DNA of 64,000 bases from Lachnospiraceae bacterium (GCA_029053015.1 JAIDHX010000018.1:17039-81038), one strand, 5' to 3'; positions 24,821-32,989 are shown, counted from the stretch's first letter. Notes: generated by a model from the sequence alone, not told the origin. Numbers and translations: made by a program.

Positions 24821-25720
24821 CTATCTCGGCTGAGCAACCAACGCTTTTTCTAGTTTGTTCAACAGTAAAGTAAAATATGTATAAGGTACAAAATATCTTG
24901 AAGCAAGTTCTCTCACCTCCTCTTCTTTTTCTGCAAGATATGTTTTATTTAAGCACACTATTTCAAACAAACCTACCATTTTATCATCATTACAAAAAAC
25001 AGGAATGGCAATATATTGATTATACTTATTCTTATTTTTCCTTCTTTTATTTGCATTTTCATGCTCAAATACTTTATCTATCTCCTCACTACCCATTATC
25101 ACTTCTGTTTCAGACTCGTTTTTCCTAAACAATTCTATATCATGGTATTTGTGGCTGGATTTGTCACGTTTCACATTATACACTGTAGGCCTTTTCATAT
25201 CTTTATTTGCATACGCGTTCGTATACACACTCATTTCCGGTTTTTCGCTCTCATCGAGCCTATCATATATAACCTCGAATTCTTTTCCATATCCTATTTC
25301 GCATAAAGTATCATATATATTTTTACATACCCAAAAACATGCTTCGTCAAAACTCCAAAGTTCTAAATCAGCACTACTTCTTTCTATAATAGATTTTATA
25401 ACTTTGTTTGAACCGCTAGAACTTTTTCTACATACATTCATTAAACCTGTCATTACTTGCTCAAACGTTTTATTTTGTTTTTCATATAAAATTGATGTTT
25501 TATTGGTATTAATTTCATAAGTACTATAAAATGCAAGTGATGCCAGATATGCTAAACTTATAATTCCTAAAAATACTACTTTTGCATAAAAATAATGATC
25601 TTCCTTCGGATTCCACGAACCCATTGCAGAACATATTCCACCGATTATTAATGTACTGATACCTAGTAGCATTGATTTGCATAACGGATGATTTAAGAAC
25701 TTTTTGAATTTATTCATCAT
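24821..25720 (-). CDS. two-TM protein with GAF-like sensor domain
   Basis: 299 residues. Two N-terminal TM helices (SMLLGISTLIIGGICSAMG and VVFLGIISLAYLASLAFY) are followed by a short coiled stretch (ILYEKQNKTFEQVMTGLMNV) and a cytosolic GAF-like domain ending in YIAIPVFCNDDKMVGLFEIV and ELASRYFVPYTYFTLLLNKL. GGGGG lies 6 bases before the ATG. Known GAF domains bind small ligands; here the output is not evident. With the co-transcribed 101-aa gene on a mobile element, a defence or stress-sensing function is possible but unproven. Confidence 0.65.
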   Translation of the reverse strand: MMNKFKKFLNHPLCKSMLLGISTLIIGGICSAMGSWNPKEDHYFYAKVVFLGIISLAYLASLAFYSTYEINTNKTSILYEKQNKTFEQVMTGLMNVCRKSSSGSNKVIKSIIERSSADLELWSFDEACFWVCKNIYDTLCEIGYGKEFEVIYDRLDESEKPEMSVYTNAYANKDMKRPTVYNVKRDKSSHKYHDIELFRKNESETEVIMGSEEIDKVFEHENANKRRKNKNKYNQYIAIPVFCNDDKMVGLFEIVCLNKTYLAEKEEEVRELASRYFVPYTYFTLLLNKLEKALVAQPR

Positions 25721-25957
25721 TTGTGCCCCCTATTTAACCTATGTCCAATATACTATATATTTTGCTTTTCTGCAATAATATTTTCAACTTTTCACTAATA
25801 TATCATATTCTACATAATTTAAACAGGAACCAATATAAGAAAAGAATATTAATACAAAGAATTTTTCAGTCCTTTAATTACCATATTACAGAACGTACAT
25901 GCAGTCAGAAACAGAATACTGCCCAAAGGGCAAAGATTCTGCTTCTGACCTTACTCT

Positions 25958-26173
25958 TTACTTCCTGTCACTTATCCCCAGCAGGTAATCCGATGACACT
26001 CCATAAAGCTCACACAGCCCGTAAACCATTGCTACAGGCAACACGTTCCGCCCCGTTTCATACCTCGAATACACCCGTTGATCAATCTGTAGAACTGCAG
26101 CCACCTGTTTCTGTCCGTAATCATGATCTTCGCGCAGCTCTCTCATCCTGCGCAGGTACTTTCTGTTTTCCAT
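25958..26173 (-). CDS. XRE-type HTH regulator
   Basis: 71 residues from the ATG at 26173, which has AAGGAGG 9 bases upstream; a longer frame starts at 26227. The HTH (LREDHDYGQKQVAAVLQIDQ, then YSRYETGRNVLPV) is followed by CELYGVSSDYLLG. It is clearly related to the XRE protein at 28062-28289 in the same element, suggesting duplication and possibly paired regulation. Confidence 0.85.
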   Translation of the reverse strand: MENRKYLRRMRELREDHDYGQKQVAAVLQIDQRVYSRYETGRNVLPVAMVYGLCELYGVSSDYLLGISDRK

Positions 26174-26294
26174 TGCATGTCCTCCTTGTCTTTTGCTGTA
26201 ACGGTGCTTACAACCGGATTTTAACATGCATTCTACAGATAGGGCGTTTTTACTACTGTTCTGGAATAATTTTCCTAAATTCTTCTTTTCAGGA

Positions 26295-26432
26295 CTACTC
26301 CTTTTCTGTTAGTACATTATCTTCAACTATGATTATCTTCACATCATATTGGTCTTCAAACTGCCGGATCAACGCCTCTTTTGCCATTTTTTCTATTTCT
26401 GGTGTAAGTTCCGGCACTCCACCTTGATTCAT
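26295..26432 (-). CDS. small acidic ORF of 45 residues
   Basis: Reads MNQGGVPELTPEIEKMAKEA, then LIRQFEDQYDVKIIIVED. AGGTG lies 7-8 bases before the ATG. The amphipathic first half and hydrophobic strand (VKIIIVED) look like real protein rather than noise. It lies just upstream of the 71-aa XRE gene on the same strand. Function not recognised. Confidence 0.5.
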   Translation of the reverse strand: MNQGGVPELTPEIEKMAKEALIRQFEDQYDVKIIIVEDNVLTEKE

Positions 26433-26559
26433 GGAAATCACCTATGATATAGTTTATGAATATAATTTTATGAATGTCTGCCTGTACAACTTTCCTGTTC
26501 CTTCTCCTCGACTATTTTCTGTTTTGCCTCCAATAAATTTGCTCATATGCTACTAAAAG

Positions 26560-26910
26560 TAATCTCATTTGACCTAATTGTCTTAAATCAACAAAAATTT
26601 GCTGATAGATTGGGATTAAAAAAATCAAACCATAGAAGCTTATGAAATCGGAAATATTGTACCAAACGATTCTACGTCATTGTTGATATGTAAAGAATTT
26701 AATGTAAATGAAGAATGGCTCCACTCTAGAACCGACGAAATGTTCAAAGTAATTTCCGAGGAAGATAGAATTGCTGTCACTGTTTCTAATCTGCTTGAAA
26801 AAGACAATGCTTTTTACGATATTATAAAGAATCTTGGAAATAAACTAAGCCTCTTCCCTCCTCTCTTTTCCCCTAACTTATGCCTTTTGCCGGTAGCCTG
26901 CTGCCTTTAA
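26560..26910 (+). pseudogene. frameshifted XRE-type regulator
   Basis: LNQQKFADRLGLKK is in one frame and IEAYEIGNIVPNDSTSLLIC with EFNVNEEWLHSRTDEMF in another, with a frame change near 26625. Together they are a standard XRE/HTH domain plus the NEEWL tail typical of Firmicute phage repressors. The sequence then loses similarity after NLGNKL. Probably an inactive relic of an older phage or element; no other gene is visible from 26433 to 27128. Confidence 0.75.
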
Positions 26911-27128
26911 TAATTCCAAAAACCGTAAAAACTCCCTATGTATATTAAACCACATAAATCGCATAAAGTATGCTGGTAATTCATGAAAATATTTCAAATA
27001 TTGTTTTACTTATACTATTATTTATGATATACTTTGAATCAATTAGTGACGTTACTATTTCACAGCAGATGGGATAATCTGCAGGAAAACTATTTGGATT
27101 ATTGGAACACATGAGAAAAGGAGAAAAC

Positions 27129-28010
27129 ATGGCAAAAAAGGGCACAATAGGGATTATAGCAGGGGTTGTTGGCGTATCTGCCATAATCGGGATTTTTTCA
27201 CCCAAAAAAGCAGTTGAATCAATAAACTTATCTATACCAAATAGCCAAATAGAATATGATATTAATACAGAAATTCCCATAGAAATTTCTGTGTTTCCCA
27301 AAGGTGTGGACACAAGCACACTGGAATATATTTCTGACGAGGGTATTACTTTCACTGACTCCCAAATCATAACCGGAAACATGGAAGGCACTTATTATTT
27401 TTATGTTACGTCCGGCGATATCCAGAGCAATGTTTTAAGCATTAAGGTTGTAGACATCATTGCACGTGAAGAAGCAGTAGCACGGTGGCTTGAAAAAGAA
27501 CAGGCTGCCAAGGAGGCAGAGGAGCAACGGCTGGCGGAAGAACAGGCGGCTAAAGAAGCTGAAGCACAGCGGCTGGCGGAAGAACAGGCTGCCAGAGAAG
27601 CTGAAGCACAACGGCTGGCGGAAGAACAGGCGGCTAAAGAAGCCGAAGCGCAACGGCTTGCAGAAGAACAGGCTGCTAAGGAAGCAGAGGCCCAGCGTCA
27701 GGCAGAAGAACAGGCTGTCGGACAAGCAGTGCAGAACGCCCAAACTTCCGAACAAATTGAAGAATCGTCGGGCACACAAAATAACAACTCGGACTCTTCC
27801 GGTGACGCAAGCAATTTTAATACATATGACAATTCTTCACAACAGCAGACCGAAGCTACCTATGTATTAAACACACATACAATGAAAATACACCATCCTT
27901 CCTGCTCCAGTGTAAAGAAGATTGCACCGCAAAATTATGCCACTTCCAACAGTTCCCTTGATGATCTGATTAGCCAGGGCTATTCCACTTGCGGTAACTG
28001 TTTCAAATAG
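27129..28010 (+). CDS. membrane/secreted coiled-coil protein with C-terminal Ada-like zinc module
   Basis: 293 residues from ATG 27129 (AAGGAG 5 bases ahead). Order: one N-terminal hydrophobic segment (GTIGIIAGVVGVSAIIGIF), a beta-rich domain of about 90 residues, five 14-residue repeats (AEEQAAKEAEAQRL) forming a coiled coil or ER/K-type helix, a Ser/Asn-rich linker, and a C-terminal module (HTMKIHHPSCSSVKKI ... YSTCGNCFK) like the small zinc domains at the ends of secreted nucleases. The nuclease part itself is absent. It is probably a surface protein with the module outside the cell. Its job on this element is unknown. Confidence 0.75.
   Translation: MAKKGTIGIIAGVVGVSAIIGIFSPKKAVESINLSIPNSQIEYDINTEIPIEISVFPKGVDTSTLEYISDEGITFTDSQIITGNMEGTYYFYVTSGDIQSNVLSIKVVDIIAREEAVARWLEKEQAAKEAEEQRLAEEQAAKEAEAQRLAEEQAAREAEAQRLAEEQAAKEAEAQRLAEEQAAKEAEAQRQAEEQAVGQAVQNAQTSEQIEESSGTQNNNSDSSGDASNFNTYDNSSQQQTEATYVLNTHTMKIHHPSCSSVKKIAPQNYATSNSSLDDLISQGYSTCGNCFK
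27492..27722 (+). repeat. 42-bp tandem coding repeat
   Basis: Five full copies of a 42-bp unit (14 residues, AEEQAAKEAEAQRL) from 27492 to 27701 plus a partial copy. Synonymous changes between copies show the repeat is maintained at protein level. Confidence 0.9.
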
Positions 28011-28019
28011 TTAAACAAC

Positions 28020-28054
28020 AAGCAGCGTCTCCCACTTACTCGGAGGCGCTGCTT
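28020..28054. terminator. hairpin between convergent genes
   Basis: AAGCAGCGTCTCC pairs with GGAGGCGCTGCTT (one G-U) around a 9-base loop, between the coiled-coil gene and the convergent XRE gene. There is no long T-run. Confidence 0.6.
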
Positions 28055-28061
28055 CCTTGTG

Positions 28062-28289
28062 TTACCGTCCTACGTTCATTTTGCTGCTCCGGCCGACCAG
28101 ATAATCCATTGACACACCGTACAGCTCACACAGTTTGTACAGCTTGTGCACAGGCATTTTCCGCTTACCTGTCTCGTAGATAGAGTATGTCCTCTGATCT
28201 ATCCCGAGTTTATATGCAACATACCGCTGTGTATAATCGTGGTCTTCCCTCAAGTCGCACATTCTTCTCAGTATAATTTCTTTATTCAT
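28062..28289 (-). CDS. XRE-type HTH regulator (paralogue)
   Basis: 75 residues. LREDHDYTQRYVAYKLGIDQ and YSIYETGKRKMPV form the HTH, followed by CELYGVSMDYLVG. Nearly the same layout as the XRE gene at 25958-26173. AAGGAGGC precedes the ATG. It is divergent from hicAB with 180 bp between, so it could also influence that promoter. Confidence 0.87.
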   Translation of the reverse strand: MNKEIILRRMCDLREDHDYTQRYVAYKLGIDQRTYSIYETGKRKMPVHKLYKLCELYGVSMDYLVGRSSKMNVGR

Positions 28290-28411
28290 CGCCTTGCCTC
28301 CTTTTCCCTTAAAACCATTTGCCTGTAGTTACGCCTTTATTGTAACCCCCAGCAAAACAGGCACTGGTTTTGATCTGATGAAAATACTTCAATATAACTC
28401 CCATTTCTATA

Positions 28412-28440
28412 TTGACATACGTATTATTACGTGCTACAAT
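28412..28440 (+). promoter_or_regulatory. hicAB promoter with internal palindrome
   Basis: TTGACA (28412-28417), exactly 17 bases, TACAAT (28435-28440). The spacer contains ACGTA-TTAT-TACGT (28419-28432), a perfect inverted repeat well placed as an operator for HicB autorepression. Confidence 0.8.
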
Positions 28441-28470
28441 ATTTTCAGATAAGGAAGGGAGATACAAAAG

Positions 28471-28659
28471 ATGCCAATGACTTCACAGGAAATGATTAAA
28501 TATCTAAAGAAAAACGGTTTTGAAAAAGTCAGCCAAAACGGTTCCCATATAAAGATGAGAAATCCATCTTCTGATAAAACCGTAATCGTTCCTTATCATT
28601 CCAAAGACCTTAAAAAAGGACTGGAAACAGCAATACTGAAACAAGCTGGGTTAAAATGA
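28471..28659 (+). CDS. hicA: HicA-type mRNA interferase toxin
   Basis: 62 residues with the dsRBD-like HicA fold: MTSQEMIKYLKKNGF, the active-site motif NGSHIKMRN with its catalytic histidine, then PYHSKDLKKGLETAIL. HicA toxins cleave mRNA when free of HicB. AAGGAAGGGAG lies upstream. hicB follows 29 bases later. On a mobile element such a pair can act as a stabilisation module. Confidence 0.93.
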   Translation: MPMTSQEMIKYLKKNGFEKVSQNGSHIKMRNPSSDKTVIVPYHSKDLKKGLETAILKQAGLK

Positions 28660-28688
28660 CCCATACTCTGAATATGGAGGCACATTGT

Positions 28689-29087
28689 ATGAACAAATTA
28701 TTTTATCCCGCAATTTTCCACAAGGCAGAAGAAGGCGGATTTTGGGTAACATTTCCCGATATTCCCGAATGCATGACACAGGGTGACAACATGCAGCACG
28801 CATATGAAATGACTGTTGAGGCACTCGGCCTCGCCTTAATAAGCCGCGAGGAAGAAAAACAAGAAATACCGGTTCCTTCCGAACCGGACAAAATTTCAAC
28901 TGGTTCCGGCGAATTCTGTGTAGTAGTAGAATTTGATATGTTAGCTTACAAAAAACGTACCGGCACAAAAGCCGTCAAAAAAACATTAAGCATTCCGGAA
29001 TGGTTAAATGAAGAAGCCATTGCACTCGGTGTAAACTTCTCTCAAGTACTGCAGGAGGCACTTATACAGAAGGTAGGGGCAAAATAA
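28689..29087 (+). CDS. hicB: HicB-type antitoxin
   Basis: 132 residues from ATG 28689, with GGAGG 8 bases ahead; an upstream ATG at 28656 overlaps hicA and lacks an SD. The N-terminal partial RNase-H-like fold (FYPAIFHKAEEGGFWVTFPD) neutralises HicA. The C-terminal part (KKTLSIPEWLNEEAIALGVN) is a ribbon-helix-helix DNA-binding segment, consistent with binding the palindrome in the hicAB promoter. Confidence 0.92.
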   Translation: MNKLFYPAIFHKAEEGGFWVTFPDIPECMTQGDNMQHAYEMTVEALGLALISREEEKQEIPVPSEPDKISTGSGEFCVVVEFDMLAYKKRTGTKAVKKTLSIPEWLNEEAIALGVNFSQVLQEALIQKVGAK

Positions 29088-29143
29088 GCATTCTGTTGCA
29101 GACTGTAACGCTTTGAAAACCATTTTTCCCACAAGGAGGTCCC

Positions 29144-30511
29144 ATGGAAAAACCAATCCGCTGCGCATTGTATGACCGCGTATCCACGGACATACAGGTA
29201 AAGGACGGTCTGTCGCTGGAAGCGCAGAAGCAGGCGCTCACAGAGTACGCACTCTCCCACAACTACCAGATCGTCGGGTATTACTCGGATGAGGGCATAA
29301 CTGCCCGCAAGAAAATGCAGAACCGGAGGGAACTGCAGCGGCTTTTAAACGACGTCAAAGCAGACAGGATAGACTTGATCCTTGTCACGAAGCTCGACCG
29401 CTGGTTCCGCAACATAAAGGACTACCACAATACGCAGGCAATCCTTGAAGCCCATGGCTGCAACTGGAAAACCATTTTTGAAGAATATGACACTACCACG
29501 TCAAACGGACGCTTTGCCATCAACATCATGCTTTCCGTCAACGAAAATGAATGCGACAGGGATTCCGAACGTATCAAATCTGTTTTTGCATATAAAAAGC
29601 GGAATAGGGAACATTTAAACGGACGGCCGGCATACGGCTACACCACGGATGAGCAGAAACATCTGGTGAAGGATCCTGCTACCAGGCATATTGTAGAAGA
29701 TATTTTCCGCACCTACTTTGACACCTACTCCAAAAAGGCAACCGTGCGGCGGATACAGGAAACTTACGGAGAAACTTCACCGACTATGTACCAGATTAAC
29801 CGTGTGCTTTCCAGCGAGACTTACACCGGGCTTAAATTTGGTATTGCCGGCTACTGTGAGCCCTACATAACACAGGAGCAGTTCCAAAAAATCAGGCAGG
29901 TGTCCGATTCCAAGATGATCCCCCACCAGACGGAGCCGTTCATCTTTTCCTCGATGATACGCTGTCCGGTATGCGGCAAGAATATGTCGGGGTTTGTGAG
30001 AAGACGGCAACTGAAGGACGGCAGCACAAGCGAATACAAACGCTACCGCTGTGGCGCCAAATTTACGGAATTCCACAACGGCGCCTGCATTTCCGAATCC
30101 GTCGTAGAAAAATACCTGTTAGACAATATTGTACTCAGATTTAAAGAAACCATGATTGATTTGGAGAAAAACAGCCAGCGCCGCAATGGAAGCAGAAAGA
30201 ATCAAGCCGCCGCAATACAGGCGGAAATGGAACGCCTGAACCTGCTCTTCCAAAAAGGAAGGATTAAAGAAGACTACTACGACGAACAGTATGAACTGCT
30301 CTCTGCAAAGCTCGCGGCATGTGAACCGCCAAAGCAGACTATATCTCCGGAAACCTGCAGGACGCTTGCAGCTACCTTTGAAGGCGACTGGATATCTCTT
30401 TACGAAAAACTGGACGCCGCCCATAAAAGAGCTTTTTGGAAGGGAATTATAAAAGAAATACACGTTGATAAGGACAGCCACAAGATAAGCGGCTTTACTT
30501 TTTATCTGTAG
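29144..30511 (+). CDS. large serine recombinase (element integrase)
   Basis: 455 residues. The N-terminal resolvase domain has the catalytic serine in YDRVSTDIQ and the LVTKLDRWFRN arginine motif. A recombinase domain (GRPAYGYTT, KATVRRIQETYG) follows, then a zinc ribbon (CPVCGKNMSGF ... YRCGAKF) and a coiled coil (about 370-410). This is the TndX/TnpX type that both integrates and excises. AAGGAGG precedes the ATG. It ends 25 bases from the right junction, the usual position for such enzymes. It appears intact, so the element may still be mobile. Confidence 0.94.
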   Translation: MEKPIRCALYDRVSTDIQVKDGLSLEAQKQALTEYALSHNYQIVGYYSDEGITARKKMQNRRELQRLLNDVKADRIDLILVTKLDRWFRNIKDYHNTQAILEAHGCNWKTIFEEYDTTTSNGRFAINIMLSVNENECDRDSERIKSVFAYKKRNREHLNGRPAYGYTTDEQKHLVKDPATRHIVEDIFRTYFDTYSKKATVRRIQETYGETSPTMYQINRVLSSETYTGLKFGIAGYCEPYITQEQFQKIRQVSDSKMIPHQTEPFIFSSMIRCPVCGKNMSGFVRRRQLKDGSTSEYKRYRCGAKFTEFHNGACISESVVEKYLLDNIVLRFKETMIDLEKNSQRRNGSRKNQAAAIQAEMERLNLLFQKGRIKEDYYDEQYELLSAKLAACEPPKQTISPETCRTLAATFEGDWISLYEKLDAAHKRAFWKGIIKEIHVDKDSHKISGFTFYL

Positions 30512-30540
30512 TGGTGCAGTAATCCATATCACTCTGTTGA

Positions 30541-30964
30541 ATTCGAACCTCACGCTACTTCCCTGGAACAGAAGGGGGACGGCTATGTTGTTGCCTCTCT
30601 GGGAACAGATTCCGGCTATGTGCCTTACACCGCTTTTTCGGCAAAAGCAAGCTATATCAAGGATCATCCGGAAATTATTCAGGCGTTTACCAACGCACTG
30701 CAAAAGGGAATGGATTATGTCAATTCCCACACACCGGAGGAAATTGCCAAAGTCATAAAGCCCCAGTTTGAAGAAACAGATTTGGATACGCTGACCATCA
30801 TTATAAACAGATACTACGAGCAGGACACATGGAAGGAAGATTTGATTTTCAGTGAGGATGCCTTCACGCTGCTTCAGAATATTCTGGAGGAATCCGGCGT
30901 GCTTTCAGAGCGCGTTCCTTATGACGTGCTTGTAGACACCTCTTTTGCGGAAAAAGCAAAATAA
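30541..30964 (+). pseudogene. 3' part of split solute-binding lipoprotein
   Basis: Continues the frame of 23829-24400 with FEPHATSLEQKGDGYVVASL and then GYVPYTAFSAKASYIKDHPE, ending in AEKAK and TAA. It carries the C-terminal lobe of the NMT1-like fold. It has no start codon or SD of its own at the junction; an internal ATG (30620) would give only a fragment. Confidence 0.92.
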
Positions 30965-31011
30965 TTCGACAACGCAAAAACGCATCTCGCGCATATCTAT
31001 TGTCATAAAAG

Positions 31012-31042
31012 AACCGGCACAGGCAATCAGCCTGCGCCGGTT
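31012..31042. terminator. bidirectional terminator
   Basis: AACCGGCACAGGC pairs with GCCTGCGCCGGTT (one mismatch) over a 5-base loop, between the convergent solute-binding gene remnant and the PHP gene. Confidence 0.7.
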
Positions 31043-31065
31043 TATCATGTAAGCCTCTCTCTTAT

Positions 31066-31785
31066 TTACAGCCTGTCCGGCTTTACAATTTTTCCAAGAT
31101 TATTCAAATCATAATTTAAGACCAGCTCCTTCGGAAATCCCGCTTCTTCCAGAACCGCCAGTACTTTCGAAAAATCTCCTATGGTGTAACAGATATGGCT
31201 GTCCGTTCCCAGAAGAACCGGCGTCTCATACCGCTCACACCAATAGAGCAGCTCCTTGATATTTTCCCGCGCGTTTTTTCTGGGGGCAAGGGGATTCAGG
31301 GAGGAATTGTTGATTTCAATCGCAGTCCCGGTCTCTTTTGCAGCACGCACCAGTTTTTCACGGTCAAGAGGATATCGGCTGTCATCCGGATGTCCAAGCA
31401 CAGTCACATGGGGATTCTGCATTGCCAAAATGGAAGCCTTTGTATTTTCTTCTATCGTACCCGGACGGCAGCACTGTATATGCATACTGGCAATTACATA
31501 GTCCATCTGCTTTAAGAGTCCTTCTTCCAAATCCAGTCCACCGTCATAGTCACAGATATTGGCTTCCACACCGCAAAAAAGACGTAAACCATCATATTCT
31601 CTTGGAATACAGCGATAGTTGGAAAAAAAGAAAACATGCGGGCCTCCCGGTATTGTCGGTCCATGCTCACTGAGTCCCAGCGCACGCAGCCCTCTTTCCT
31701 TTGCCGCCTCAATATTTTCCTTCAGGGTACTGTACCCGTGCCCGCTCGCCATTGTATGCGTATGCATATCCATAATGGGGGTCAT
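31066..31785 (-). CDS. PHP-domain phosphatase (YcdX-like)
   Basis: 239 residues of a polymerase-and-histidinol-phosphatase domain: metal ligands in MDMHTHTMASGHG, LSEHGP, GVEANI, IASMHI, LGHPD, and a final GTDSHIC. These bind a trinuclear metal centre and hydrolyse phosphoesters. Length is right for the stand-alone YcdX group. AGGAG precedes the ATG. The substrate is unknown. It is followed closely by nothing co-directional, so it is probably transcribed with the upstream DUF1836 gene (45-bp gap). Confidence 0.9.
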   Translation of the reverse strand: MTPIMDMHTHTMASGHGYSTLKENIEAAKERGLRALGLSEHGPTIPGGPHVFFFSNYRCIPREYDGLRLFCGVEANICDYDGGLDLEEGLLKQMDYVIASMHIQCCRPGTIEENTKASILAMQNPHVTVLGHPDDSRYPLDREKLVRAAKETGTAIEINNSSLNPLAPRKNARENIKELLYWCERYETPVLLGTDSHICYTIGDFSKVLAVLEEAGFPKELVLNYDLNNLGKIVKPDRL

Positions 31786-31830
31786 ATCCGCTCCTGTCTG
31801 CGCATCCTGTGCACGTGCAAATTGAGAAAT

Positions 31831-32439
31831 CTATTTCTTTTCCGCTTCTCCATCACGCAAATCATCCACCAGTTTTTCAATCAGCAGTTTTTTCACGTAT
31901 ACGTCAAAGCTCAGCAGACAGATAAAAGAAAACTTTTTGAGAAACGCACGATCCTGCTCAGGCGCATCCGCAAAGGTTTTATCCGCCGTCTTAAACTTAT
32001 CGAGCACGTCCTGCTTCAAGTGCTGCATCTGCTCTTCTTCCATACCGAATACTTCTCTGTAGACGCTCTCTAAATTAAACTCTTCTTCCGTTTTAAAAAA
32101 CTCTTTTGTAATCGGCTTCAGCAATGTCTGAATATCGCTGATGGAAAGAATGTTCTTATAGTAATAAATAAATATTAAAAGAAGCATATGCTCCTTATTG
32201 TATTTCTTCTTTTCAGGCGGGGGCAGCAGATCATTCTTGGCATAGTTGTTTATCATGGTCTTTGTCAGAATTTTATCTTCGCCCGGATTTCTGGTCTTAT
32301 GCCGCAGACGGTCGTCCATAAATGTGGTCACCTGATCCATATATAAATCAATATTGGGAATATCCTCAGGCTTAATATATTCCACCTTTGCAAGGTTGTC
32401 CAATATAGAATGAAGCAGCTCTTCCGTGTTTGTTGTCAT
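31831..32439 (-). CDS. DUF1836 protein
   Basis: 202 residues from ATG 32439 (a TTG at 32442 is the alternative). DUF1836 proteins are Firmicute-specific and have a MerR-like N-terminal wing: here DDRLRHKTRNPGEDKILTKT and MINNYAKNDLLPPPEKKKY. The C-terminal half is helical. A regulatory function is generally assumed. GGGGAGAGAG lies just upstream. Confidence 0.87.
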   Translation of the reverse strand: MTTNTEELLHSILDNLAKVEYIKPEDIPNIDLYMDQVTTFMDDRLRHKTRNPGEDKILTKTMINNYAKNDLLPPPEKKKYNKEHMLLLIFIYYYKNILSISDIQTLLKPITKEFFKTEEEFNLESVYREVFGMEEEQMQHLKQDVLDKFKTADKTFADAPEQDRAFLKKFSFICLLSFDVYVKKLLIEKLVDDLRDGEAEKK

Positions 32440-32640
32440 CAACTCTCTCCCCTTCTCTGGCAGGTTCTGCCTGCCGTCTCATATGCCGGGACGACTACTG
32501 TATATATTATATAGTAATGAATACTACATGACAAGATTTTTCTGTATGATTTTCGAAAAACTTCTCTGCCGCAATTTTTACAAGATGTTTCAAAAAGGCT
32601 TTACTTTAAAACTTTAGTATGATAAAATTTCATAGTCAAG

Positions 32641-32658
32641 ACTGTAAAATTTTACAGT
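32641..32658. promoter_or_regulatory. 18-bp perfect palindromic operator before YerC gene
   Basis: ACTGTAAAATTTTACAGT, followed by related half-sites (GTAAAAGTAAACAGT). It lies 28-45 bases before the YerC ATG and just after a likely -10 (TATGAT near 32620), ideal for repression by the TrpR-like product. Confidence 0.75.
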
Positions 32659-32685
32659 GTAAAAGTAAACAGTGAGGTAATCGTT

Positions 32686-32976
32686 ATGAACAAAAAACTA
32701 AAAACAGATGCCGTGGACTACCTGTTTGATGCCATTTTAAGTCTGAAAAACCGGGATGAATGTTACAGTTTTTTTGAAGACCTTTGTACCGTAAACGAAC
32801 TACTGTCATTATCCCAGCGTTTTGAAGTGGCAGCCATGCTGAAAAGCCGCAAAACCTATCTTGAGATTGCCGACAAAACCGGCGCCTCAACAGCTACCAT
32901 CAGCCGCGTAAACCGGTCACTCAATTATGGAAATGACGGCTACGATTTGGTTTTTGACAGAATCGACAAAAAATAA
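32686..32976 (+). CDS. YerC/YecD family TrpR-like repressor
   Basis: 96 residues with a TrpR-superfamily HTH (LLSLSQRFEVAAMLKSRKTY, LEIADKTGASTATISRVNR). YerC proteins are DNA-binding regulators of unknown effector, widespread in Firmicutes. The upstream 18-bp palindrome is a likely own-operator. It is one of few plus-strand genes in this segment and is monocistronic, followed by a terminator. Confidence 0.92.
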   Translation: MNKKLKTDAVDYLFDAILSLKNRDECYSFFEDLCTVNELLSLSQRFEVAAMLKSRKTYLEIADKTGASTATISRVNRSLNYGNDGYDLVFDRIDKK

Positions 32977-32989
32977 GATATACAAAAAT

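Larger units (their letters stand above)
24396..30540 (+). mobile_element. 6,140-bp serine-recombinase integrative element inserted in the solute-binding gene
   Basis: Left junction at 24396-24400 and right junction at 30536-30540 both read GTTGA, the presumed crossover core. Removing one copy plus the intervening DNA restores the host reading frame exactly (GATTTTACAGTTGAATTCGA). The reconstructed attP is symmetric: TGGTGCAGTAA at the right end (30511-30521) matches, inverted, TTACCGCACTA at the left end (24411-24421). The recombinase is the last gene, 25 bases from the right end. Cargo: 101-aa and 2TM-GAF genes, two XRE genes, a small 45-aa ORF, a decayed XRE gene, a coiled-coil/Ada-like protein and hicAB. 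Confidence 0.9.

Noticed and set aside
27492..27722. Tandem repeats as a CRISPR or VNTR outside genes
   Set aside because: Five 42-bp units encode a continuous coiled coil with synonymous variation.
28656..29087. hicB starting at 28656
   Set aside because: The ATG at 28689 has GGAGG at good distance and begins exactly at the HicB fold; the earlier one overlaps hicA without an SD.
24396..30540. Prophage
   Set aside because: Only 6.1 kb with no structural, replication or lysis genes; the content fits a small integrative element.
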